64,000 nt of DNA from contig NC_081331.1 of the NCBI RefSeq assembly GCF_022539665.2, positions 13,796,638 through 13,860,637 on the forward strand, given 5' to 3'. This stretch comes from Daphnia carinata. Lineage: Eukaryota > Arthropoda > Branchiopoda > Diplostraca > Daphniidae. Under the pieces are notes generated by a model, which saw nothing but the letters and a program-made list of their open reading frames with translations, did no database searches and was not told the DNA's origin. Both the position numbers and the translations under genes were made by a program. Position 1 is the stretch's first letter, and each line of letters begins with the position of its first letter. Shown here piece after piece: positions 32,727 to 44,272 of the stretch.

Positions 32727-33044
32727 TTCACGTTACAGGTAAGTTGAATTTCCCAAATATGTTTTATGGTTATTTAATAATTTTAGAGTTGTCTCTAAAA
32801 GAAAGTTCACCGAACCAGGAGAGTTAGAGTAAGGTGCGATTCCATAAACGACGTCCACAAGCTCGTTACGACAGATATTTGCATGACCATCTATGAAAAC
32901 TAAACCTGTAAAACTGTGCAATACTTTGTAGAAATAAAAGACGTTTTCTTACGTTTTACGTTATTTATATTTACATCATGCGTTAGATATACAGATATAA
33001 ATTATAGGACATGTTTTTAAATATTCAATCATGTGTCGGGAATT

Positions 33045-33745
33045 CTAATAGATCTTATAACCCTTTCCGTTGAAGGGGATGTGAACGGGAGCAACTGGGA
33101 GCTCATATTCATGGACGGGAGCGACTGGGAGTTCGTAGACATGGACGGGAGCAACGGGCAAGTGTTCACCCTTAGGGGCGAAACCAGCCTCATCAGCAGC
33201 CCAGGTCAAAGTGAATTTCTCGCCTTCGGGGGAGATCCAGTAGGATGATCCTTTGTTAGTGTTGCCAAGGACTTCACCGTAGGATTCTTTTCCATAAGAA
33301 TCGTAGGTGACTCCTTGCATCTTCTTCTGGGCCTGGGACTCTTCGCGGGTGGTGTAGTCAGACTGGGCATAGCTGTCGATTGAAATGATTTTTCCAATGA
33401 ATATCTTAAATTCTTAAATGAATGAGCGTGAAATTGATTAACCTCCACTGGCTGCTGCCATCGATGTTGCGCTCATCAGATTGGCTGGTGACGGTGATGT
33501 CAGCGTATTTGTTATCCTTGTTGTAGGCTGGTGCGGAGTAGGCTGGTGCGGGGTACTTTGGTGCTGGGTAGCTCGGAGCTGGGTAGCTGGGCGCCTTGTA
33601 TTCCGGCTTGTAGCTGGATGGAACAGCGGCAGCGACGGCCAAGAAAGCGGCGAGGACAAACTGCCGGCAAAGTATCGTCATTCATTTAAAGTCAAAAATA
33701 TTCTGCTCAAGAATAATTAGGAATAAATTGTCTTACGAGTTTCAT
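33045..33745 (-). CDS. RR-1 cuticle protein, KIY-type
   Basis: 184 aa in exons 33737-33745 (MKL), 33443-33660 and 33045-33372. Signal core FVLAAFLAVAAA, a short Pro/Tyr repeat (SYPAPSYPAPKYPAPAYSAP), NKDNKYADITVTSQSDERN, RR-1 domain (GSSYWISPEGEKFTLTW, ADEAGFAPKGEHLP), three VAPVH units and GKGYKIY. The exon 2 donor is the weak GTTAAT. AQAQKKM replaces SQVQKKM in the linker. Divergently paired with the gene at 34335. Confidence 0.93.
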
Positions 33746-34334
33746 GTTGTACTAGGTTGATTTGATGAACAACTGATGGATATGGTTCTCCATTTTTGGG
33801 CTTATATAGTCAAGTGAATGTTAAATTACATTCAATTGACCTAGTTGTTCTGGCAGCCAGATTTCATTCAAGTAACTAGACTTGGGCGTTGTTCGAGAAT
33901 ACAGCACTCTCACTTTTCACATCAGCCACATTATAGAATTGTTTTAGAAAAACCAACTTGTAGTTATGGATAACAACTTCTGAGAAGCTTTAACCGATTA
34001 CGTTGCTACCCCAGCGCAAACGTGTATGAGCGTGAATCACGAATAAGAACTTTGTTCAATTCTATGATCGCAGGTTTGAGATGACAATGAATTATTAGGA
34101 CAAGCATATTATTTTTTGATGCTATTTGCCGAGTGCAATCACTGCATTGCAATAGCCATGGCCTGGAATGTAAACCATAGTTAACCACCAAAGGACGGTG
34201 ATCATCGCTTTCAGAACTAGGTCAAGAAAGGAAATGAAATAGAAAACGACACACCCAATTTTTTTGCCTGCTATTTAAGCCCGTCTGAAAGTGATTGAAG
34301 CCATCAGTTGTTCAACTCCTCAACAGCAGACAAC
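33746..34334. promoter_or_regulatory. Bidirectional cuticle-gene promoter, pair 5
   Basis: 589 bp, the shortest. Minus side: initiator complement 33768-33778, TATATAAG complement 33801-33808 and the GGGCGTTGTTC block from 33884. Plus side: TAACCACCAAAGGACGGTGA (from 34182), ACACACCC (34249-34256), TATTTAAG (34272-34279) and CATCAGTTGTT (34302-34312). Confidence 0.75.
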
Positions 34335-35120
34335 ATGAAATTTGTAAACGGCATTTTATTTTTGATTTTATCGTTTAACAGTTTCATTGCTTATTAAAAA
34401 GTTTCAATTTCTTTTCGTAGTTTGTCCTCGCCGCTTTCTTGGCCGTCGCTGCCGCTGTTCCATCCAGCTACAAGCCGGAATACAAGGCACCCAGCTATCC
34501 TGCCCCAAGCTACTCTGCACCAAAGTACGCAGCACCAGCCTACTCCGCACCAGCATACCCCGCACCAGCCTACTCCGCCCCAGCATATTCCGCACCAGCC
34601 TACTCCGCGCCAGCCTACTCCGCACCAGCCTACAACAAGGATAACAAATACGGTGGTATCACCATCACCAGCCAGTCCGATGTCCGCAACCTCGATGGCA
34701 GTAGCCAGTGGAGGTAAGTTAATTTCATTCTTTATATTCGTTAATTTAAGAATTAAAGATAAGCATATTGTTAAACAAATAATTCTTTCAACTCACAGCT
34801 ATGCCCAGTCTGACTACACCACCCGTGAGGAGTCCCAGGTTCAGAAGAAGATGCAAGGAGTCTCCTATGATTCTTATGGAAAAGAATCTTACGGTGAAGT
34901 CCTTGGCAACACCAACAAAGGATCATCTTACTGGGTTTCCCCTGAAGGCCAGAAATTCACTTTGACCTGGACCGCTGATGATGCCGGATTCCAGCCCAAA
35001 GGTGACCACTTGCCCGTTGCTCCCGTCCACGAGTACGAGCTCCCAGTTGCCCCCGTTCACGAATACGTTCTCCCCGTTGCCCCTGCTCTCCCTTATTCGC
35101 GCACTGGACCCGGTTATTAA
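34335..35120 (+). CDS. RR-1 cuticle protein, GPGY-type, longest repeat
   Basis: 207 aa in exons 34335-34343 (MKF), 34421-34713 and 34799-35120. Signal core FVLAAFLAVAAA, eight or so AYSAP/AYPAP units, NKDNKYGGITITSQSDVRN, RR-1 domain (GSSYWVSPEGQKFTLTW, ADDAGFQPKGDHLP), VAPVH repeats and the end SRTGPGY. Third positions are GC-rich. No RNA copy follows this gene; the nearest lies upstream of the pair. Confidence 0.93.
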
Positions 35121-35702
35121 GTTGCAAAACTTTTCCTTCGTGAAATGTGAATGGCGTGAGCCATGCAAGTCTAACTTATTGATGTCAAATAAACGCAAAT
35201 TATGTTTTGAAATCTATGCAATATTACAAGGCGAAATGGGGACGATTGGAAGACATTATATAATGCTATGAGACTGTCAAATGGGCGTGGTTGATTCCAT
35301 GTTGATTTAAGCGTCGGCCAACAAATCCGGACAGGTATTTTTGGCAATTCTTATGAATCCTACTGGCAGAGTCTGATGGCAACATCTCGATCAACAATTA
35401 ACGGACTTCTTTATTCACTCATAATGCTTACGGCAACTCATCCAATTTCTACTTGTTTTGCGTACCAAAATGTTTATTGTTCTTTGCATCGCTTCTTTTT
35501 TCATCGAACATAGTTCGATAAAAGCCGGAAAAAGCAATTGTTGTAATCACATTCAACATTTCCTTTAGAAATATCTTTATTCGCCAACGTTAAGGGATGA
35601 AACGCGACGTGTTATTTCTTGCAGCAGAGCTCGCGTCATCATTAGGATTAAACTTTGTGTCGACCGCAATTACATGGTTTCCGCATATATCCAACTACAA
35701 AA

Positions 35703-36323
35703 ATGGATAACTCAAACCCAAAATTGCGAAACGTTAACGACGAATTTACTTTGACCAACACCGACAGGATCCCAAAAATGATTCACTTTGGATTTCAGGG
35801 TTTTGCCTCCACTTCAATCACGGCCACGATTCCCAATGGCAAGATTACCGGCCAAGCATCTCAGGGTACGTCCATTCAGCAACGTCCACCCTGGAATTCA
35901 TCCTTAATACTCGAAGATGTGCATCCGGCTACCGGCAGTCCACAGGACGTCAAATATAAACATTTTAAAGCTCGGCCTGTTCCTCGAAGTCATTACGAAC
36001 CTTTCCGACCTGTTTTACCTAGCGGCAAACGTCCTCCGGCTGCCAAAGATGCGTCCGATGAAGTAAGCCAAATTCCGGAAGTCCCACATGACGATCCAAT
36101 TTTATTGAGGAATAAACTGCAATCGCTGTTTGACCCTGTTAATTATTATTTTAGTCATCGTACTTGGCATTTGAAGCCGTCAGTTGGTGAGCATGTTTTT
36201 GAAAGCAAGAACATTATGGAAACGGCGGCTGATAAGAACAAGGAGGTGATCATAATCCCGCCAATGGCCAAAGTGATAGCAGCGTCAACAACGATAACAA
36301 ATGCGGTTCAAAGGATAGAATGA
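35703..36323 (+). CDS. Hypothetical Pro-rich protein, single exon
   Basis: A 206-aa frame from ATG 35703, the longest non-repetitive open frame in this part. It starts MDNSNPKLRNVNDEF, has no signal peptide or membrane segment, and includes PRSHYEPFRPVLPSGKRPP and DPVNYYFSHRTWHLKPSVGE. AATAAA follows at 36448-36453. The frame is closed by a stop at 35649 upstream and no splice acceptor lies between, so this ATG is the likely start, although an untranslated exon may precede it. I recognise no domain. Confidence 0.5.
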   Translation: MDNSNPKLRNVNDEFTLTNTDRIPKMIHFGFQGFASTSITATIPNGKITGQASQGTSIQQRPPWNSSLILEDVHPATGSPQDVKYKHFKARPVPRSHYEPFRPVLPSGKRPPAAKDASDEVSQIPEVPHDDPILLRNKLQSLFDPVNYYFSHRTWHLKPSVGEHVFESKNIMETAADKNKEVIIIPPMAKVIAASTTITNAVQRIE

Positions 36324-36643
36324 CGTCGAATATAAAAATGTTGTGCTGGAGCAAGTGTTACGCTGTCGTGATTAATTAATCAGTTTATTAATACACACTT
36401 TCCGATTACGTTGTGTTTAAGTGTTCCATTATTCTATCCAAATAAGAAATAAATTAATTTGGCATTCAAAATCTCCAATTGCTTTATCCAAAAGATATTT
36501 TCATTTGTTAGCCAACCTGTCTAAACATTCCCAGTCCAACCAGTTGTTTGCAGTTTAATCGATGGAGGTGGCATGTTTAAAAAATATATTTCAGTTCTAA
36601 TCAACGAACCAATATTTATTTAACATCTCAATCATAATCTGGT

Positions 36644-37504
36644 TTACGCAACATAGGCATAAGGATAGCTGACATATGGTGATGGGATGGCGTGGTGGGA
36701 GACTCCGACGGGGGTGAGGACGCGCTGGACAACGGGGGCCTCGGCGTAGTGGACGCGGGTCTCAAAAGCGTGAGGGACTATGTGAACTGGAGCAACAGCT
36801 ACTTGAACTGGAGATGGAGCTTCAACCTAGACTGGTGCTGCGGGAGCAACAGCAACGGGTGCTGGGACTGGAACAGAAATGGGAGCAGGGGGGTCATACT
36901 CAACCTTGACTGGAGCAGGAGCAGCAACACGAACTGTTCCACGAGCAGGAGCTGCGATGTGAGCAGGGAAATCGTATTCGACTTTAACAGGAGCAGGGGC
37001 AGCTACAGCAACCGGAGCAACAGCGTAGGGAATGGGAATTGGTGCGGAGATGAGAACAGGAAAGTCGTACTCGATGGTGTTCTTAACAACCTCAGCGGGA
37101 GCAGCAACGGCAACAGCAACAGGGGCTGGGGCAGGTGCGGAAATGGGAGCAGGGAAGTCGTATTCCACCTTGACTGGTGCAGGTGCAGGAGCAGAGATGG
37201 GAGCAGGGAAGTCGTACTTAACTTTAACGGGGGCAGGTGCAGCGTATGCAACTGGAGAAGCAACTGCAATTTCGAAAGATGCAGAAGCAGAGATGGGCGC
37301 AGGGAAGTCACGCACAAAGTACAGAGCGGCACCGGGCACCTCAAAAGCGACCTCCTGCACGTTGACTTCGCTCGGGTGCTGGGCAGTCACCTGTAGGGTA
37401 ATCTCGGAGACGCTTCCATAATCGTCAAGTGTACCAAATTTACTCCGGAAAAGGCGAGAGTACAAGCCTCTGCTTGCTCGGTTTGACGTTTTGTAGCTTA
37501 ACAA
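36644..37504 (-). pseudogene. Chimeric cuticle gene remnant with one in-frame stop
   Basis: The frame starts without Met, reads the SVSEITLQVTAQHP domain, then four or five YDFPAP repeats, then meets TAG at 36827. Beyond it the same frame continues 60 codons: [23 protein letters not shown] as in the YDFPAP family, fused directly to APVVQRVLTPVGVSHHAIP and a YPYA..YVA end as in the small family at 38744-46838, stopping at 36644. It therefore joins two cuticle families at a shared PVV. It has no signal peptide. Copy 1 (30444) lacks the fused tail. Confidence 0.65.
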
Positions 37505-38480
37505 GCAGCCGAAATAATAAAAATGTAATGCTGAAAAAGAGGTACGCTGTTACGTGAAACGGGACGTATTAATTTCAAAAAATTATACATTTTAATGTCT
37601 AGCTTTTACGAGCTACTTGGGTGCCCAGAGGCTATTCAGTCAATAAAAAGTTGGAACGTCAAAGTGTACAACAAATTTCAAAATAAAACTATTTTTCATA
37701 CTTAGATCTATGTTCAGGCATTGGTGGAGGTGTAGGTAAATGGTCACGGTTGGAGAAAACTCCTTCAGCATCAATTTCGTCGATAACGAAATCGAGAATA
37801 TTCTCCAGTTCGCGCAGTTTGATTTGAGCAGCACATGCGAAGGCTAAAAGACTCAGGAAAACGCTCAGCCTGTCGTACTGAATCGAGCAAAAGAACGCTT
37901 AGTAAAACTGTTTTACGTGCGTTCATTCAAATAACTAATGATACAATAGAGTTGGCGTATAAGTATGCAATACGTGATGAATACAAGGCCTACCATTTCG
38001 CTTAATGTTTAACACAAAATTCTATTTCACCTGAGCAGTGACGCTGGAAGCTTCTGTTTTTGCTACTGACTGTCCTGCGTTTTATATACAATTATTTTTT
38101 TTTTTTTAAATGACGCACAGACCGAGAGCCAATGACAGAAAAGAGTGCGTGCAAAACAATGTTATTGTGTACAGTCACCTTTATGAAACGTGTGGCGCTA
38201 CTGACGAGCGAAAGCCGGTGATGCATCACAACTATGCGTGGAATAAGGCAACACCTGTTGAAGTGAGGTGAATAATCCAGATCCGATATACGAATATAGC
38301 CTATGTAAAATGAAATCGTAGAGATGAACCCACGACTTCGGTAGGTGGTTGTGCTACACACCGTCGAGTTCAATGTCCAAATATTATGCTTACGTCAAAC
38401 CTGGCTCAATGTTTTGGTCGACTTCGGTACTTGCGTGCGTTGCATTGACGCACGTGCTAGGGACAAAATGTTTCAGCTGC
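37030..38480. repeat. Tandem duplication of peptide gene and cuticle fragment, copy 2
   Basis: Second copy of 30440-31900. It differs by small indels (for example the T-run near 38094) and scattered substitutions. Confidence 0.9.
37689..37996 (-). CDS. Small secreted peptide precursor, copy 2
   Basis: Paralogue of the gene at 31111-31403. ATG at 37994-37996 (donor GTAGGC), then exon 2 at 37689-37877: YDRLSVFLSLLAFACAA signal peptide, QIKLRELENILDFVIDE, and the tail LPTPPPMPEHRSKYEK, 63 aa. The TAA of copy 1 is TAT here, so the frame runs three codons further. The alternative donor (AA|GTATGA) is also kept, leaving open a hidden last exon. TATATAAAA and TCAGT-like sequence lie upstream. Replacements are mostly conservative. 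Confidence 0.6.
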
Positions 38481-38743
38481 GAGATTTACACATGAAGCGT
38501 GTGTCCTGGACTACGTAAAAAGATTACGTGCCTGCAGTAAAGTTCTACTGTTCGTTATAACTTTCTCGATTATTTCTTTGTGATCAGTTCTTTACGAAGA
38601 TAGGTCTCGAAATTGCAAAATATACATAAAAGTATAAGGTTTACTGTTTACCTGTCGGCTAATGTCCCAAGTGCCTTATCCAAAAGATATTTTGAAGATA
38701 ATCAACAAAGCCAATATTTATTTAACAACTCATTCAATCCCAT

Positions 38744-39122
38744 TTACGCAACATAGACAGCCTGGCCAGCTTTAGCGTCGACTTGAGCCGGTGCGACGAA
38801 TTGGGTGGCATAAGGATAGCCGAAATATGGGGTGGGGATAGCGTGGTGGGAGACTCCGACGGGGGTGAGGACGCGCTGGACAACGGGGGTGATGGCGGCG
38901 TATGCGTGTCCCTCAACGGTGGAGTAAGCAAAGTTGCCACCCAAGCGGTCGGAGCGGATGATGGCGCTGTCGTGAGCGGGAGCGCGGACCAAGGTGGTGG
39001 CGGGAAGGTAGAAAGCGTTGGCGGCGGCCAAGCAAACCAAGAGGATGGCGACCTGAATTTAAAAAAACAAAAGAATAACGTTTGTTACGTTGATGAAGAA
39101 TCAAATTGACTTACAATCTGCA
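38744..39122 (-). CDS. Small cuticle-type secreted protein (HDSAII family)
   Basis: 105 aa in two exons: 39114-39122 (MQI) and 38744-39052, phase 0. Signal peptide VAILLVCLAAANA, then the family motif APAHDSAIIRSDRLGGNFAY, STVEGHAYAAITP, VVQRVLTPVGVSHHAIPTPY and the end VDAKAGQAVYVA. It may be related to CPF/retinin-like cuticle proteins (tentative). TATATAAA (complement 39191-39198) and CCACACCC (39226-39233) lie upstream. Four such genes occur in this window. Confidence 0.88.
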
Positions 39123-39359
39123 TGTTGGTTGAGAAGGGAGATTGGTGTTGAAGACAAGATGTGTGATGTTTCCCTTTCTTTCCTCTTCGCTTTATATAGC
39201 ACGAGGGCCCCGTGAGGAGAATGAACCACACCCTTTTTGGGGTGTCCTCCTCCGGGATCCCGAATTTTACAAGGACACACCACAACACGATGTCCTTACG
39301 ATGTCATTGCAATATCATGTTGCCGCGTTTCTTTTAGTTAATCATACATTAATGTAACG

Positions 39360-40383
39360 CTTGATTGCGATCATGGTGAATTATTTCGAAATGAATTGTT
39401 ATTTAAACTCAACAAATTTTAATGGGATGAACGTACGAATTCCTACGATGGGCAATATAATATTTCGGTGATTCAAATAAGTGTAGCATAGTTAAATGCT
39501 CTTTTTATTCGCTTACATTTAATTTATTATCACAGGGTTTGCTGTGGCCTTAACCTTGGAAGATCTCTCAGGTGACATCGGCCTCGCATTCTTTGTGACT
39601 GCGCAAACTGGCTCAACTCATCCGTTCATCGCTGTGCGAACAATCTGATCTTTCGTTTTGAAACAAACTCACCTTGTCATCCACGCATGCAACTTAAACA
39701 TTTCCAGCGAAAATGATTTACAATGTAAATAAATACAAGTCTGTGTGCCTGTTGCGGATGGACAGAAGACCCTACTTTCACCACTAGCATATACAATTTA
39801 AACTGGTACGTGAGACGTGTGGAACCAGTTTACGTCAAGTCCATTTCGTGAATGTTTAAAGGGCAGATAGCCGTCGGCAACATAAAAAACACAAAGGAGG
39901 AACAAGCAGATGCAACTTTTTGTTTTTTTTTTGCTTCTGTTTGAGTGATGTATCGTGAACAATTAAATGCGAAGTTTGTGCTTTGATACAACTCGGGACA
40001 CACCCAAACTAAAACCGGCTAGTTACTCTTCCTTTTCAATTCTTTGTTTTGCAATTTCGAAAAAAAGAAAAAGAGCGCAAGGATGGTTTATACATGTCGG
40101 GAATCGTGACCTTGCCATACGGGAAGACGAGGGAAGCAACGATTTCAAGATCAAGGGCGACGCCTTGGACGAATATCATTAATTGTGGAGGTGGCTTCGT
40201 CCCACCCCCTCCCTTCTATTTCGGTGGAAAACAAAAAATGTGAAAACCTGATAGCGAGGGAGTTAAGCGGAGAAGCGGAGATGGATGTGAAGTCAAATAG
40301 TAGATACGGAATGTTCGACACATTTTAATTCTTTCCGTCGTCAAGGTTAGCGTGAAGATCTACTACGCCCATCGCAACTGTTC
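39360..40383. other. Intergenic, upstream region of YDFPAP gene
   Basis: No gene seen. From about 40095 to 40230 it resembles 49940-50075 (GACCTTGCCATACGGGAAGA, AAGGGCGACGCCTTGGACGA), so the two large YDFPAP genes share a duplicated distal promoter. Confidence 0.6.
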
Positions 40384-40460
40384 GTATAAAAACAGATCGC
40401 AAGTCCATCATCAATCGTCAGTTACCGACGAGTTCTCAATACACACATCTAAACTTCAAC
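40384..40460 (+). promoter_or_regulatory. TATA and initiator of YDFPAP gene 1
   Basis: CGTATAAAAACAGA followed about 30 bp downstream by CAATCGTCAGTTACC. The same arrangement precedes the gene at 50291 (TATAAAAACGG near 50209). Confidence 0.7.
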
Positions 40461-41498
40461 ATGAACCCTTTGGTAAATAAGAAATTTGAAAATGTCGTCT
40501 TAGAAAAGGCTAAGTAAATTGTATGTTTTTAATGACAGATCTTGGTCACCCTTTTGGTTGCGGCCGCTTCGGCAGCACCTACCAATTTGGTCAATCCCGC
40601 CGTGCCATGCGCTCACGGAGTTGCCGCTGTGGCTTACGCCGCTGCACCAGTCCCGGCTGCCCTGACATACGCCGTCCCTGAGCCCGTACAGGTTGCTGTT
40701 CAACCCCAAATCACATACGACTTCCCAGCACCAGTGTCAGCTCCTGCTCCTGCCCCAGTTGCAATTGCTGCTCCAGTTGCCGTAGCTGCACCTGCACCCG
40801 TTAAAGTTGAGTATGACTTCCCTGCTCCCGTCTCGGCTCCCGCACCAGCACCAGTTGCCGTTGTTGCTCCAGCTCCTATCGTTTACGCTGCACCTGCACC
40901 AGTTCCCGTAGTTGCCCCAGCTCCCGTCAAGGTTGAGTATGACTTCCCTGCTCCCGTTTCTGCTCCAGTCCCAGCTCCCGTCGCTGTTGCTGCCCCAGCA
41001 CCACTCACTTACGCTGTTCCAGCACCAGTCCAGGTTGCAGCTCCAGCTCCAGTTCAGGTCGCTGTCGCACCAGTTCATGTTGTCCCACACGCCTTTGAGA
41101 CCCGCGTCCACTACGCCGAGACTCCCGTTGTCGTCGGACAAACTGCCCACATCATGAAGCCCAACTTGGGAGCTGGTGCCCATGTCACCAACTATGACTT
41201 TATGGGACTCGCTCAGACCAAAGGAGCCGCCCAGGAATCCTACGTCCAGAAATCGAAAGTCTTGGCCCCGGCTCGCAGCGTCTCCGAGATTACTCCACAG
41301 GTGACCGTCCAGCACCCGACCAAAGTCAACGTGGAAAAAGTGGCCGTCGATGTGCCCGTAGCCGCTCCCTACGCTCAGCCTGTCCCTGTTCCAGTGGCTC
41401 CTCAATACGAAATCCACCAATACCATCACGCCGTTGCCACTCCCGCTGTCCATATGGTCAACGGTGTTCCATGCGCGGAACACAAGAAGACCTATTAA
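40461..41498 (+). CDS. YDFPAP-repeat cuticle-type secreted protein, 3 repeats
   Basis: 323 aa in exons 40461-40472 (MNPL) and 40539-41498, phase 0. Signal peptide [13 protein letters not shown], then Ala/Pro/Val-rich sequence with three [15 protein letters not shown] repeats separated by [10 protein letters not shown]. The C-terminal half is more complex: [67 protein letters not shown] and an end near EHKKTY. No chitin-binding RR motif. Probably a structural cuticle component (inference from composition and neighbours). Confidence 0.88.
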
Positions 41499-43006
41499 TT
41501 TTCCTTTTTTGTAAACACGTCTATAATTGACTCTTTAAATCTCGTGAACGATTTCAATGGAATATGTTATGTTAACACCGGAATACACGAATCTCGAATG
41601 CATTCCCATTTTACAATGTCCCTTTTTAATGTCTCGTTGCTAACTGAATTTAAAACACGATCCGCTTCATTAGTTTAATACCGGCAACCAGTAAAACGCA
41701 CCATATGTCGAGGAGCTACTGTCATATCATCTTCGACAGATTTGATCGTTAGAATCCCTACGATTTTCTTATTAATTCAGCATAACGCCAACACATATTT
41801 TTGTGCCATTAATTATAATCGGTGATAGACGGTGATCGTGTCATCAATGCAAAGTCATAAAGAGTTGGTCAAGAACTGATTTATCAGGCTTCAAACATTA
41901 TTGACTCACGCGGCTGCTATTACTCCCGGTCATTCACATTCAACAGGCCTTTACATTGTAACGCCATCTATTGAATCACGACTTCTTCGCATAGCCAACT
42001 TTCATTTCTACACCTTCTGGGAGGTTAATTCCGAAGTCACATGATTGCCTTTCTCTTTTCATACGGAGATTTTGACTAGCACGTATCGGCAAAACCGGCT
42101 CTATCGCTGAGAACTAACGCGACTGCTAATGAGCTACAATCACGATTCCCTTATTCGGCATTGATTATTTTTTCCTACACGTTGTTGCTTATGGAACAAG
42201 GCAAAGGTTCTGTACTTGAATTACGGATTCTACGGAATACCCTCATAAAAGACGTAACTAAACGGCTAGTTGCAAAGGGTGGAACCAGTCCAAGGACAGG
42301 GCAGTGTTTAAATGTCGGTAGACGTTGATCTTGAACAATAATAATAATACGATAACACAAAACAAGGAAGTGTGAAGCTATGGAGCTTCAACAGACAAAT
42401 CCCTTCGACATAGTTTTTAGCATTTACCTCGTTGCGCACGCCATTTATGTACATCAGAAGACATACTTGAAGGTCTTTAAGTGAACGTCGTGTCCTTCTT
42501 GACTTCCACAAGCCGATAATCCTCTTACGCTGAGGAAACTCTATTAAGGAAGATGCTAAATCATTCTTTATTCTATTGTAAATAAAACTGCATCATCATC
42601 AATTGGAAGCTTAAAATAGACTAATAAACAATCGGGAATTTAAATGGGATCCCACCAAACGTGCCTCTAAGAATAGCCTTCATGTATCATCACTCATTGT
42701 AACGAATGTAAAATTAAATTTTGATGGTTGCACTGGCAATAGAATAAAATGTAATCGATTCAATGTCACGAGACATCATCGGAAACTACAGAAACAGGAA
42801 TACCTTGATGAGAACCTCCTTGTTGGTATCGAGATTTTTCATGCTGGTAACTCAAGTGAAAGACTCGCCCGGCTCTAGTCATCGTGAATCTCTACTTGGC
42901 CCGCAGAGACATTGACTTGCCCGCAGCTGATGACCACACCCGAGTTAAAGTAGCCAGTTTTGTTTCCGTTGAAGGTTAAAGTTTGCGAAGAACTAAACTG
43001 GAAGAC
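41499..43006. other. Intergenic, nothing recognised
   Basis: AT-rich, short frames without support. CCACACCC at 42934-42941 belongs to the promoter of the next gene. Confidence 0.5.
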
Positions 43007-43037
43007 ACACCCGATATACTAGTCACGGGTATAAAAG
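43007..43037 (+). promoter_or_regulatory. ACACACCC box and TATA box
   Basis: ACACACCC (43007-43014) followed by TATAAAAG (43030-43037) about 80 bp upstream of the start codon of the next gene. Confidence 0.65.
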
Positions 43038-43116
43038 AGCGTGCGGGATGATCTGAAATTCGAACAGACTCTTCCGTCTCCAACCGTTCAACGATTCTCT
43101 TCAACTCTCCATCAAC

Positions 43117-43542
43117 ATGCAAATGGCAAGTTTCATTATTCTTAAACCATTTATCTAAAATAAAAAGTTACTCATTCCTTTAAAAAAAATGTAGATCGCC
43201 GTCCTCTTGGTTTGCTTGGCCGCTGCCAACGCTTACGTTATGCCAGCCAGTTACATGGTCCGCACTCCGGCCCATGACAGTGCCATCATCAAGTCTGACC
43301 GCCTTGGAGGCAATTTTGCTTATTCCACCGTTGAAGGACACGCCTATGCCGCCGTCACTCCCGTTGTCCAGCGCGTCCTCTCACCTGTCGGAGTCTCCCA
43401 TCACGCCATCCCTACCCCATATTTTGGCTATCCTTATGCCCCCCAGTTCGTCGCTCCCGTTGAAACTGGCAAGGCCGTCGAGACCGCTAAAACTCTTCCT
43501 TTGACCTACCCTTACGCTGGATATCCCCTAGTTGTTGCCTAA
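43117..43542 (+). CDS. Small cuticle-type secreted protein (HDSAII family), extended tail
   Basis: 118 aa in exons 43117-43125 (MQM) and 43195-43542. The donor is ATG|GCAAGT, a GC-AG intron; the position equals the GTAAGT donors of its three relatives and no in-frame GT is available. Signal peptide IAVLLVCLAAANA, then VRTPAHDSAIIKSDRLGGN, VVQRVLSPVGVSHHAIPTPY. The C-terminus differs from its relatives: VETGKAVETAKTLPLTYPYA and GYPLVVA instead of VDAKAGQAIYVA. Confidence 0.86.
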
Positions 43543-43559
43543 ATTAAGACATGCCGAGA

Positions 43560-44272
43560 TGTACCGTGATTTTCTGCTGATTCGCACTACAATACAAACG
43601 TTTATCATACATTATTCAAAAGCGGTTTTGCATATGGCTGAAGGCAATGGCCGATGACTGTGCCATGAAATGTTCTATCTACGAAATCTAGGAAAGGTAA
43701 TAATTCAAATTTGCGAGTTACGCATGACAAAGAACATGAATAGATGATTCTGCAGTTTTACTAGGCATGTATACATGCCCAATTTTTTATTATTGCATCT
43801 CATTTCGTTTGAATGACAAGACGAAAGATCAACGTGAACATGTTTGCAGCACGCTTTGATTGCTTTATATAGGTATATGATAATCAATCTGTCTTGATAC
43901 CGAAAGAGATGTCTGATCTTTTTTGGGCCTAGACATCGCATGGAAATTTGGATGTCATGATGAATGATTTATAGCGGGCAGAGGTTCTGCTTTGTTTGGT
44001 TTTTTCAATACTATTAGTTAACGTTCATTTTAAATGTCCCAATCTCAGATCTTTTCATATAGATCCACAAAAATTAAACGTGATAGCATTGGTCAAATTT
44101 CACAGAATAATTTTCTGCTGAAGTTGAGGTTTGATAAAGAATTATAGCTTCACTGAAGCTTTATAGTAATGACCATTTTTGAATGCAGTTTTTTTTTTCG
44201 GAAAATTCGTGTGTATAAAAAAATCTCAATCAACAGGACAAGTTTAAATTTTACATATCAATTGCGTCTTAT
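43560..44272. other. Intergenic, nothing recognised
   Basis: AT-rich spacer between convergent small cuticle genes, no supported gene. Confidence 0.5.

Larger units (their letters stand above)
31933..32765. repeat. Duplicated RNA-gene neighbourhood, copy E side
   Basis: Aligns with 28930-29740. Unlike the other RNA copies it does not follow a plus-strand cuticle gene; it follows the peptide-gene block. Confidence 0.8.

Noticed and set aside
35655-35702. Upstream extension of the hypothetical protein at 35703
   Set aside because: The frame opens at a TTG codon just after an in-frame stop, with no AG acceptor in between, so ATG 35703 is the better start.
40737-41483. Long antisense open frame (248 codons) opposite a YDFPAP gene
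   Set aside because: GC-rich, repetitive coding sequence leaves the opposite strand open by codon bias. There is no signal, splice site or start context. The same applies to antisense frames over the other cuticle exons.
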